18,235 nt of DNA. Origin: Bacillota bacterium. GTDB lineage: Bacteria; Bacillota; Clostridia; Oscillospirales; Oscillospiraceae. Where the stretch lies: NCBI GenBank assembly GCA_023406225.1, contig JAEXWS010000167.1, forward strand, positions 1 through 18,235, read 5' to 3'. Under the pieces are notes generated by a model. It worked only from the letters and a program-made list of their open reading frames with translations. It did not search any database and was not told where the DNA came from. The position numbers and the translations under genes are program-made. Each line of letters opens with the position of its first letter. The stretch's first letter is position 1. Below are positions 6,232-13,267 of this stretch, one piece after another.

Positions 6232-6265
6232 AGGCCACCCGGCGAAAAGTGCCGGGTGGCCTTTT
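6232..6265 (+). terminator. Intrinsic terminator after the SLH gene
   Basis: A 12-bp perfect stem (6232-6243 with 6251-6262, loop GAAAAGT) ends in TTTT at 6262-6265. It begins 14 bases after the stop codon and separates the SLH gene from the ddl operon. Confidence 0.9.
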
Positions 6266-6286
6266 GGCAGTTGTTTTCAAAGGGGG

Positions 6287-6314
6287 TTTGTGCTAAACTG
6301 GAAAAGATTATAAT
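6287..6314 (+). promoter_or_regulatory. Promoter of the ddl-murF operon
   Basis: A perfect TATAAT (6309-6314) lies 16 bases after TTTGTG (6287-6292), a weak -35. The surroundings are AT-rich in an otherwise GC-rich region. Transcription near 6321 would give an unusually long leader of about 138 bases before ddl. Confidence 0.6.
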
Positions 6315-6326
6315 AGCTTATATTGG

Positions 6327-6443
6327 CATCGGACGGCAGGACCCCGCGGGGGCGGGCGGCGTTTCGCCCGCGAAGGCCGCAGGGGGCCGGACCGGCCGAT
6401 GTCCGCGGCGGGCCGCGGTATAAAAAACCATCTCCCCCGGGAG
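6327..6443 (+). other. GC-rich folded leader of ddl
   Basis: The untranslated stretch between the TATAAT promoter and the ddl ribosome site is very GC-rich and full of short complementary pairs: 6327-6332 with 6396-6401 as a closing helix, 6352-6358 with 6365-6371 (7 bp), and 6403-6408 with 6413-6418 (6 bp, CGGG loop). No known riboswitch consensus was recognised and no open frame with a ribosome site fits it. It may simply reflect high GC content. Confidence 0.35.
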
Positions 6444-6458
6444 GGAAAAGGGGTCCCA

Positions 6459-7514
6459 ATGAAGATCATTGTCTTGGCGGGCGGCGTGTCCACGGAGCGG
6501 GCCGTCTCGCTGGTAACGGGAACGGCGGTGTGCCGGGCCCTGCGGGAAAACGGGCACAGGGCCATTCTGGTGGACGTGTTTTTGGGCGTGGAGGAGCTGC
6601 CGTCCCGGCCCGAGGAGCTGTTTGACGCCGCCGGCGGCCTCTGCCCGGAATCCAGCATCGGCGCGGAGGCGCCGGACCTTGCGGCGGTGCGCGAAAGCAG
6701 GGGCGACCGGAGCGAGCGGCTGTTCGGGCCCAACGTGCTGGAGCTGTGCGGCTTGGCGGACATCGTGTTCGTGGGCCTGCACGGCCAGGACGGCGAGGAC
6801 GGGCGCATCCAGGCGGCCTTCGACCTGCTGGGCATCCGGTACACCGGGTCCGGCTACCTCTCCTCCGGCATGGCGATGGATAAGATCGTCACGAAGCGGA
6901 TGATGGACGCCATCGGCATCCGCACGCCGGGATGGCGGTATGTGACCTATGGGCCGGAGGACGTGGACCGCCTCAAGGCGGAGCTGCCCGTGCCCTGCGC
7001 GGTCAAGACCCCCGGCGGGGGGTCCTCCCTGGGGGTGTTCCTCCCGGAGGACCGGACGGCCCTGGGGGAGGCGCTGGTCCGGGCGCTGGATTACGGCAGC
7101 ACCGTTTTGGTGGAGGAGCGGATCGTGGGAAGGGATCTGGCCGTGGCGGTGCTGGGGGAGCGGTATCTTCCGGCGGTGGAGATCGTCTCCGCAAGCGGCA
7201 GCTTCGACTATGTGGCGAAATACCAGGAGGGGGCGGCCCGGGAGACCTCTCCGGCGGAGATCACCCCCGCCCAGATGCGGGAGGCGGGAGAGACGGCCCT
7301 GAAGCTCCACCGGGCGCTGGGCCTTGCGGTGTATTCCAGGACCGATCTCATCCTGGACGGCGCCGGGCGGATGTGGTGCCTGGAGATAAACTCCCTTCCG
7401 GGGCTGACCCCCGGGAGCCTGATGCCCAAGGAGGCCGTGGCGGCCGGGATGACGTACAACCAGCTTTGCGAGGAGATCGTGCAGCAATCTTACCGTTTGA
7501 AGAGGAGAACATGA
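6459..7514 (+). CDS. ddl: D-alanine--D-alanine ligase
   Basis: Ddl is a cytoplasmic ATP-grasp enzyme that joins two D-alanines for the peptidoglycan stem peptide. The 351-residue product has normal length. It shows AGGVSTERAVSL at residues 7-18 (family GGxSxEREVSL), HGQDGEDGRIQ (108-118), YTGSGYLSSGMAMDK, the ATP-grasp VKTPGGGSSLGV (182-193) and the metal- and substrate-binding EINSLPGLTPGSL (309-321). The ATG at 6459 follows AAAAGGGG (6446-6453) by 5 bases and begins MKIIVLAGG as expected; the in-frame ATG at 6399 lies in the leader and lacks a ribosome site. The stop is followed after one base by murF, which uses the dipeptide product. It is the first gene of the long rightward operon. Confidence 0.95.
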   Translation: MKIIVLAGGVSTERAVSLVTGTAVCRALRENGHRAILVDVFLGVEELPSRPEELFDAAGGLCPESSIGAEAPDLAAVRESRGDRSERLFGPNVLELCGLADIVFVGLHGQDGEDGRIQAAFDLLGIRYTGSGYLSSGMAMDKIVTKRMMDAIGIRTPGWRYVTYGPEDVDRLKAELPVPCAVKTPGGGSSLGVFLPEDRTALGEALVRALDYGSTVLVEERIVGRDLAVAVLGERYLPAVEIVSASGSFDYVAKYQEGAARETSPAEITPAQMREAGETALKLHRALGLAVYSRTDLILDGAGRMWCLEINSLPGLTPGSLMPKEAVAAGMTYNQLCEEIVQQSYRLKRRT

Positions 7515-7515
7515 T

Positions 7516-8898
7516 ATGCAGGCTATGACGATCCAGGAACTTGCCGCCGCGGCGGGCGGCGTTTGGCTCAATCCCCGGGAGGGCGCGGACACGGTGCGCG
7601 ACGTGTGCACCGACAGCCGGAACCTGACCCCCGGATGCCTCTTCGTGCCCTGGAAGGGCGAGAACTTCGACGGGCACGACTTCATCGGCGCGGCGCTGGA
7701 CGCGGGGGCGGCCGGATGCCTGTGCGCCCGGACGCCGGCGGACCTGCGGCCGGAGAAATTTTACATCCAGGTGGCGGATACCCGTCTGGCCCTGAAGGCC
7801 CTGGCCTCCGCCTACAGGGACCGCTTCCAGATCCCCTTCATCCAGATCACCGGCAGCGTGGGCAAGACCACCACCAAGGAGATGATCGCCTGCGTGCTCT
7901 CCGCCAGGTACAACGTGCTGAAAACGCCGGAGAACTACAACAACGACATCGGCACCCCCCTGACGCTGCTGCAGCTGACGCCGGAGCATGAGGCCGCCGT
8001 GATCGAAACGGGGATGAACCACTTCGGGGAGATCCGCTATCTGGGGGAGATCGTGCGGCCGGACGTGGCGGTGATCTCCAACGTGGGGGACGCCCACATC
8101 GAGTTTTTGGGCAGTCGGGAGGGCATCCTGGCGGCCAAGAGCGAGATCTTCGACTATCTGAAAAAGGACGGTTTGGCGGTCCTCAACGGGGACGACGCCA
8201 TGCTGAACACCCTGGACCTGCCCTTTGAGACGCTGCGCTGCGGCAAGGACGAGCACTGCGGCGTCCGTGTGGCGGCGGTCCGGGACCACGGCCTGGGCGG
8301 CGTGGAGTGCCGGGTGGAGACGGCCCGGGACGCCTATGAGCTGACCATCCACGCCCCGGGAGAGCATATGGTGTACTCCGCGTCCATGGCGGTGGCCGTG
8401 GCGGAGCGTCTGGGCCTGAGCCATGAGGAGATCGTTCGGGGCGTGGGGGATTTCCAGGGCGTGTCCGGCCGGATGCGGGTGGTGAAGCTCCCCGGCGGGC
8501 GGGTCGTTTTGGACGACTGCTACAACGCGAATCCCCAGTCCGTGTCCGCCGGACTGGAGGTCCTGGCCAAGAGCGACGGCGAGCGGAAGCTGGCCGTGCT
8601 GGGCGACATGGGGGAGCTGGGGGAGCTGACCGAGCAGGCCCACTACAACATCGGCGCCCTGACGGCCATGCTGGGCATCGACCAGGTGATCGCCATCGGC
8701 AAAAAGGCGGAGAAGATCGCCCAGGGCGTCCGGGACAACGGGGGAAACGTGCTGTATTTCCCCGACAAGCCCGCCGCCCAGCCGGAGCTTTTGCGGCAGT
8801 TCGGGCCAGGGACGGTGGCGCTGGTGAAGGCGTCCCACTTCTCCATGCATTTTGAGGTCCTGGTGAAATTTCTGGAGGAACAGGAGTATACGGAGTAG
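7516..8898 (+). CDS. murF: UDP-N-acetylmuramoyl-tripeptide--D-alanyl-D-alanine ligase
   Basis: MurF adds the D-Ala-D-Ala made by Ddl to UDP-MurNAc-tripeptide, the last cytoplasmic step before lipid I. The 460-residue length fits. Motifs: N-terminal CTDSRNLTPGCLFV (UDP-binding), P-loop TGSVGKTTTK (residues 112-121), ENYNNDIGTP, IETGMNHFGEI, ISNVGDAHIE, and DDCYNANPQSV in the C-terminal domain. The ATG at 7516 is chosen because GAGGAG (7502-7507) lies 8 bases upstream; a second in-frame ATG at 7525 would be 17 bases away. The gene is one base downstream of ddl and three bases upstream of the ABC-F gene, so the three are very probably co-transcribed. Confidence 0.97.
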   Translation: MQAMTIQELAAAAGGVWLNPREGADTVRDVCTDSRNLTPGCLFVPWKGENFDGHDFIGAALDAGAAGCLCARTPADLRPEKFYIQVADTRLALKALASAYRDRFQIPFIQITGSVGKTTTKEMIACVLSARYNVLKTPENYNNDIGTPLTLLQLTPEHEAAVIETGMNHFGEIRYLGEIVRPDVAVISNVGDAHIEFLGSREGILAAKSEIFDYLKKDGLAVLNGDDAMLNTLDLPFETLRCGKDEHCGVRVAAVRDHGLGGVECRVETARDAYELTIHAPGEHMVYSASMAVAVAERLGLSHEEIVRGVGDFQGVSGRMRVVKLPGGRVVLDDCYNANPQSVSAGLEVLAKSDGERKLAVLGDMGELGELTEQAHYNIGALTAMLGIDQVIAIGKKAEKIAQGVRDNGGNVLYFPDKPAAQPELLRQFGPGTVALVKASHFSMHFEVLVKFLEEQEYTE

Positions 8899-8901
8899 AC
8901 C

Positions 8902-10800
8902 ATGATAGAGATACAGGTCGCGGGACTGGTCAAGTCCTTCGAGGTGGGGAAAAACGTCCTGGACGGCCTCTCCTTTCAAATCGACCAGGGCGAGCGGGTG
9001 GGGCTGCTGGGCCGGAACGGCGCGGGCAAGACCACGTTATTCAAAATACTGACCGGTGAGCTGGACCACGACGAGGGGACCGTGCAGGTGGGCCAGGGCC
9101 GCCGGGTGGGGCTGATCTCCCAGATCCCCGTCTATCCGGCGGGCTTCACCGTGGAGGACGTGCTGCAAACCGCCTTTGCCCGGCTCCAGTCCCTGGCGGA
9201 GGAGATGGAGGCCCTGGCCGCCCGGATGGCGGCGGGGGAGGGCGATCCCGCCATTTTGCGGCGGTACGGCGCCTTGAGCGAGCGGTTCGAGGTATTCGGC
9301 GGCTACGATACCGGCGTGGCGGTGAACAAGGTGGCGAACGGCCTCTCCATTTCCCAGGAAATGCGGGGGCAGCTTTTCGACAGCCTCTCCGGCGGGGAAA
9401 AGACCCGGGTGAACCTGGGCCGCCTCATCCTGGAGGACACGGACATCCTGCTGCTGGACGAGCCCACGAACCACCTGGACCTCCACGCCACCGAGTGGCT
9501 GGAGGAGTATATCCGCTCCTTCCGCGGGACCGTGGTGGCCATCTCCCACGACCGGTATTTCCTGGACCGGGTGGTGACCCGGGTCATCGAGATCGCGGAG
9601 GGCAAGGCGGAGTTTTACAGCGGGAATTACAGCTTCTACGCCGTGGAGAAGGAGCGCCGCTACCAGGAGCGGATGAAGCAGTTTGAAAAAGAGCAGGCCA
9701 AGATCGAGCAGCTTGAAAGATCGGCGGAGCAGCTTCGGATGTGGGCCTTTCAGGGGATGGACAAGACCTACCGCCGGGCCATCTCCATGGAGCGGCGCAT
9801 CCAGCGGATGCGCACCACGGAAAAACCCGTCAAAGCCAGGAAGATCGACGCCCGCTTCTCCGCCGCCGAGTTCCACGGGGACGAGGTGCTGGCGCTTCGA
9901 AACCTGGCGAAGTCCTATGGGGACAAGCAGCTTTTCCAGGGCATCAGCCTGAAGATCGAGGGGGGCGAGCGCATCGCCCTCATCGGGGACAACGGCACGG
10001 GAAAATCCACCCTCATCAAAATGATCATGGAGGAGCTGTACCCCGACGAGGGGCGCATCCGCATCGGACCCCAGGTGAAGGCGGCCTACCTGCCTCAAAT
10101 CATCCGGTTCGACCATCCCGAGTGGAACCTGGTGGAGAACATGATGGCCGCCAAGCGCGGCCTCTCCGCCCAGTCGGCCAGGAACCGTCTGGCGGCCTAT
10201 GAGTTCCGGGGGGAGGACGTGTTCAAGCCCGTGTCCGTCCTCTCCGGCGGAGAGCAGAGCCGCCTGCGGCTTTGCATGCTGATGGATGACGAGATCAACC
10301 TTTTGTTCCTGGACGAGCCCACCAACCATCTGGATATCGCCTCCCGGGAGTGGATCGAGGAGGCGGTGGAGGCCTATGACGGGACGCTGCTCTTCGTCAG
10401 CCACGACCGCTACTTTATCAACCGCTTCGCCACCCGCATCTGGGAGCTTTCGGATGGCACCATCACCGATTATCCCATGGGCTTTGCCCAGTACCGGCAG
10501 GTGAAGGCCCAGGAGGAGCCGCGGCAGGAGCCGGAAAAGACTGTAAAGGAACCTTCCGTTACAGAGCGGAACCGAAACGGCAACCGGGCCCAGCAGGCGG
10601 CCCGGAAGCAGCTCACCATCTGCGAGCGGGACATCGCCAGGGCCGAGGAGCGTCTGGCGGCGCTGGACGGGGAGATGGAGGCGGCGGCCTGCGACTATGA
10701 AAAGCTCAGCGGGCTGATGGAGGAAAAGGCCGCGGCCCAGGAGAAGCTGGACGCATTGTACGAGCGCTGGGAAAAGCTCAGCGAGGAAGCGGGTACATGA
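8902..10800 (+). CDS. ABC-F family ATP-binding protein (ribosome-associated type)
   Basis: ABC-F proteins have two fused ATPase domains and no membrane part; members bind the ribosome E site to relieve stalling or give antibiotic protection. This 632-residue protein has P-loops GRNGAGKT (37-44) and GDNGTGKST (362-370), signatures LSGGE (162-166 and 447-451), Walker B with LLLDEPTNHLD (around 183-193) and LFLDEPTNHLD (around 469-479), and SHDRYF after each. Residues about 245-320 form the charged helical linker (P-site tRNA interaction motif region), and roughly 550-632 form a C-terminal coiled coil as in Uup, YfmR or YdiF. Both catalytic Glu residues are present. The ATG follows GGAG (8892-8895) by 6 bases; the stop overlaps the next gene as ATGA. 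A housekeeping role is favoured over resistance because of the operon context, but the subgroup is not fixed. Confidence 0.94.
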   Translation: MIEIQVAGLVKSFEVGKNVLDGLSFQIDQGERVGLLGRNGAGKTTLFKILTGELDHDEGTVQVGQGRRVGLISQIPVYPAGFTVEDVLQTAFARLQSLAEEMEALAARMAAGEGDPAILRRYGALSERFEVFGGYDTGVAVNKVANGLSISQEMRGQLFDSLSGGEKTRVNLGRLILEDTDILLLDEPTNHLDLHATEWLEEYIRSFRGTVVAISHDRYFLDRVVTRVIEIAEGKAEFYSGNYSFYAVEKERRYQERMKQFEKEQAKIEQLERSAEQLRMWAFQGMDKTYRRAISMERRIQRMRTTEKPVKARKIDARFSAAEFHGDEVLALRNLAKSYGDKQLFQGISLKIEGGERIALIGDNGTGKSTLIKMIMEELYPDEGRIRIGPQVKAAYLPQIIRFDHPEWNLVENMMAAKRGLSAQSARNRLAAYEFRGEDVFKPVSVLSGGEQSRLRLCMLMDDEINLLFLDEPTNHLDIASREWIEEAVEAYDGTLLFVSHDRYFINRFATRIWELSDGTITDYPMGFAQYRQVKAQEEPRQEPEKTVKEPSVTERNRNGNRAQQAARKQLTICERDIARAEERLAALDGEMEAAACDYEKLSGLMEEKAAAQEKLDALYERWEKLSEEAGT

Positions 10801-11564
10801 GAAAGAGAGAGATCGTCCTGGCGGCCGGGGCGCTTTTGCTGCTGGGAGTGAGCGCGCTGTGCCTGACGGCGCTGCCCGGGGTCCGGTTTTCCGGATACCT
10901 GTCGGCGGCGCTGGCGGGGCTGTGCGTGCTCGCGGCGGCGCTGGGCCGCTGGGCGGAGCGTTCCAGGACCGGCAGGGTCTGTCAACGGATATTCCTTGCC
11001 ACCATGGCGGCGGGACTGGTCTTGTTTCTGGCGGTGGAGGGACTGCTGCTCTCCCACGGGGAGCGGGACAACAGCGCCCTGCCCGTGGACGCGGTGATCG
11101 TGCTGGGGGCGGGGGTGAACGGGGAGACGCCGTCCCTCATCCTCCAGCGCCGCATCGACGCGGCGGCGGACTATCTGAAACTGCACCCGGACGTGCCGGT
11201 GGTGCTCTCCGGTGGGCAGGGGCCCGGCGAGGACATCACCGAGGCGGAGGCCATGCGCCGGGGGCTTGCGGCCCGGGGCGTGGACGAAAGCCGCCTTTTG
11301 AAGGAGGAGCGCTCCACCTCCACGGCGGAGAATTTCGCCTTTTCCAAGGCGCTTTTGGAGGCGCAGGGCTTTGAGACGGAGGGCGCGGCGATCGCCGTGG
11401 TGACCAGTGATTTCCACTGCTTCCGGGCCCATCTGCTGGCCGGACGGGCGGGGCTTTCCACCGTGGACGTGCCGGCGGAGGTCCCGTGGCGGATGCTGGC
11501 CGTCAACTATTACGTGCGGGAGTTCTTCGCGCTGGGCAAGACCGTGCTGTTCGATTCATTTTGA
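10797..11564 (+). CDS. DUF218 (YdcF/SanA/ElyC-like) membrane protein
   Basis: This 255-residue protein has three hydrophobic segments at about residues 6-26, 33-50 and 64-85, followed by a DUF218 domain. The domain motifs are visible: AVIVLGAGVNG (99-109), VVLSGGQGPGEDITEAEAM (135-153), ERSTSTAENF (171-180) and VVTSDFHCFRA (201-211). DUF218 proteins are linked to envelope functions, for example SanA in vancomycin sensitivity and ElyC in wall assembly in Escherichia coli, but the biochemical activity is not settled. The start overlaps the ABC-F stop by 4 bases (ATGA), so translation is probably coupled. The location downstream of ddl and murF supports an envelope role. Topology would put the domain outside the membrane; this is inference. 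Confidence 0.85.
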   Translation: MRKREIVLAAGALLLLGVSALCLTALPGVRFSGYLSAALAGLCVLAAALGRWAERSRTGRVCQRIFLATMAAGLVLFLAVEGLLLSHGERDNSALPVDAVIVLGAGVNGETPSLILQRRIDAAADYLKLHPDVPVVLSGGQGPGEDITEAEAMRRGLAARGVDESRLLKEERSTSTAENFAFSKALLEAQGFETEGAAIAVVTSDFHCFRAHLLAGRAGLSTVDVPAEVPWRMLAVNYYVREFFALGKTVLFDSF

Positions 11565-11581
11565 GGAATGCCGAGGTAGTT

Positions 11582-12073
11582 ATGAGCGACATCTTATGTA
11601 TGTATTATTCCCGAACGGGCAATACCAAGAAGGCGATGCTGGAGATCGCGGAGGCGCTGGGCGCGGAGACGGTGGAGCTGCGGGACGCCGCCGAGCGGGG
11701 CGGCTTTGGGGGCTGGCTGCGCTGCGGGCTGGACGCCATGCGCAAAACCACCCGCCCCCTGTCCCGCTTTGAGACGGAACGGCCCCTGGGCGATTACCGG
11801 CTGGTGATTTTGGGCACCCCCGTCTGGGCGGGGCGGTGCAGCTCCGTGATGCGGGCGTTTTTGAAGGCATACGGAAACGAGCTGCGGGAAGTGGCGTATG
11901 TGGCCACCCGCAGCAGCGAGGGCAGGTTCGAGGAGGTCTACGACCAGATGGACCTGTATGTGCCGGAGCGCCGCAAGGCCGCCGTGTCCCTGCGGTGCAA
12001 CTCCGTGGGCTACCACTTCTGGCAGGAGGAGTTCCTCCGGCAGGTCCGGGAGCTGCTGGCCGAAAAACAGTAG
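11582..12073 (+). CDS. Flavodoxin-like protein
   Basis: This 163-residue protein has the flavodoxin fold signature: a first beta strand ILCMYYS followed by the FMN phosphate loop SRTGNT (residues 10-15), and a second loop GTPVWAGRCSSVMRAFL (78-94) that would flank the isoalloxazine ring. It probably binds FMN and carries electrons, but no partner is nearby. The ATG at 11582 is chosen because GAGG (11573-11576) lies 5 bases upstream and the open frame before it overlaps the DUF218 gene; the gap to that gene is only 17 bases. It contains few other landmarks, and the physiological role is unknown. The TAG stop forms the base of the hairpin that covers the prfA ribosome site. Confidence 0.82.
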   Translation: MSDILCMYYSRTGNTKKAMLEIAEALGAETVELRDAAERGGFGGWLRCGLDAMRKTTRPLSRFETERPLGDYRLVILGTPVWAGRCSSVMRAFLKAYGNELREVAYVATRSSEGRFEEVYDQMDLYVPERRKAAVSLRCNSVGYHFWQEEFLRQVRELLAEKQ

Positions 12074-12102
12074 CTCCGTTTCTGAATATTCAGGAAAGGA
12101 GC
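12073..12102 (+). promoter_or_regulatory. Hairpin sequestering the prfA ribosome-binding site
   Basis: GCTCC (12073-12077) pairs with GGAGC (12098-12102), and TTTCTGAA (12079-12086) pairs with TTCAGGAAA-side bases (12089-12096), leaving one G-A mismatch and one G-T pair. The Shine-Dalgarno core AAAGGAG (12095-12101) is wholly in the right arm, 7 bases before the prfA ATG. The left arm starts at the last base of the flavodoxin-like stop codon, so a terminating ribosome would open the stem. Confidence 0.6.
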
Positions 12103-12108
12103 GGCTGT

Positions 12109-13176
12109 ATGCTGGAAAAAGTGAAAGAGATCGCCCTCCGGTATGAGGACCTGCAGGCCCAGCTGGCGGACCCGTCCGTTTACGGGGACGCGGAGCGGCT
12201 CCGGCGGGTGAGCCGGGAGGGGAAAGAGCTGGAGGCGGTGGCGGCGGCCTACCGGGCCTATGAACAGGCGGCGGCGGACCATGCGGCGGCGGAGGCGCTT
12301 TTGAGCGACCCGGAGCTGCGGGACATGGCCCGGGAGGAAATGGACGCCGCCGGGGCGGAGATGGCGCGGCTGGAGGGCGAGATGAAGCTGCTTTTGCTGC
12401 CCAGGGACCCCAACGACGGGCGCAGCGTGGTCATGGAGCTGCGCGGCGGCGTGGGCGGCGAGGAGGGCGCGCTGTTCGCCGCGTCCCTTCTGCGGATGTA
12501 CACCATGTACGCCCAGAGCCGGGGCTGGCGGACGGAGATCGTGGACATGAACGGGACGGAGCTTGGCGGCGTGAAGGAGTGCAGCGTCCTCATCGAGGGC
12601 GAGGGGGCCTTCTCCCGTCTGAAATTTGAAAGCGGCGTTCACCGGGTCCAGCGGGTGCCGGAAACGGAGTCCGGCGGGCGCATCCACACCAGCGCCGCCA
12701 CGGTGGCGGTGCTGCCCGAGGCGGAGGAGGTGGAGTGCGCCATCGACCCCAGGGAGCTGCAGATCGACACCTACCGGGCCTCCGGCGCGGGGGGCCAGCA
12801 CGTGAACAAGACCGAGTCCGCCATCCGCATCACCCATTTGCCCACGGGGCTTGTGGTGGAGTGCCAGGACGAGCGGAGCCAGTATAAGAACAAGGACAAG
12901 GCCATGAAGGTGCTGCGGTCCCGGCTCTATGAGATGGAGCGGGAGAAGCAGGCCGCCGCCGCCGCGGAGACCCGGCGCAGCCAGGTGGGCAGCGGCGACC
13001 GCTCGGAGCGCATCCGGACCTACAACTTCCCCCAGGGCCGGGTGACGGACCACCGCATCGGCCTGACGCTCTACAAGCTGGACGCCGTGATGGACGGCGG
13101 CCTGGACGAGCTGATCGACGCGCTGGTGACGGCGGACCAGGCGGAGAGGCTGAAAAACGGCGGGGAGGAGCCATGA
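12109..13176 (+). CDS. prfA: Peptide chain release factor 1
   Basis: RF1 reads UAA and UAG stops and triggers peptide release. The 355-residue length is typical. The codon-reading tripeptide region appears as RVPETES (182-188), the form common in Firmicutes where E. coli has PAT, and is followed by GRIHTSAATVAV. The catalytic GGQ lies in SGAGGQHVNKTESAIR (GGQ at 228-230), and the C-terminal SERIRTYNFPQGRVTDHRIG is also standard. The ATG at 12109 follows AAAGGAG (12095-12101) by 7 bases; this site is inside a hairpin. The usual downstream partner prmC, which methylates the GGQ glutamine, is absent from the expected place. RF1 rather than RF2 is supported by the PET motif and absence of a programmed frameshift. 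Confidence 0.97.
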   Translation: MLEKVKEIALRYEDLQAQLADPSVYGDAERLRRVSREGKELEAVAAAYRAYEQAAADHAAAEALLSDPELRDMAREEMDAAGAEMARLEGEMKLLLLPRDPNDGRSVVMELRGGVGGEEGALFAASLLRMYTMYAQSRGWRTEIVDMNGTELGGVKECSVLIEGEGAFSRLKFESGVHRVQRVPETESGGRIHTSAATVAVLPEAEEVECAIDPRELQIDTYRASGAGGQHVNKTESAIRITHLPTGLVVECQDERSQYKNKDKAMKVLRSRLYEMEREKQAAAAAETRRSQVGSGDRSERIRTYNFPQGRVTDHRIGLTLYKLDAVMDGGLDELIDALVTADQAERLKNGGEEP

Positions 13177-13256
13177 GGGGACGGGGGATCGCGGACCGGG
13201 CAATATGGAACACGGTGGGAAAGAACGGCGGCTGGCCGCCCAATGAAGAGATATAG
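13173..13256 (+). CDS. Possible 27-codon ORF between prfA and the sua5 fusion
   Basis: An ATG at 13173 overlaps the prfA TGA as ATGA and is preceded by GGAGGAG (13164-13170), close at 2-4 bases. It encodes 27 residues, beginning MRGRGIADRA and ending NGGWPPNEEI, then TAG at 13254, just before the ribosome site of the next gene (AGAGG at 13255-13259). No hydrophobic segment or known motif is seen. It may be a real coupled small gene, a remnant of the start of prmC, or chance. There is no similarity evidence either way. Confidence 0.25.
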   Translation: MRGRGIADRAIWNTVGKNGGWPPNEEI

Positions 13257-13267
13257 AGGCGAAACGT

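Noticed and set aside
7348..10404. Long antisense frames opposite murF and the ABC-F gene
   Set aside because: Same pattern of GC-driven open frame opposite real genes; no family motif is seen.
8902..10800. Antibiotic resistance ABC-F determinant
   Set aside because: The protein has a long C-terminal coiled coil as in housekeeping Uup/YfmR/YdiF types, sits in a core operon with no mobile elements, and has base composition like its neighbours.
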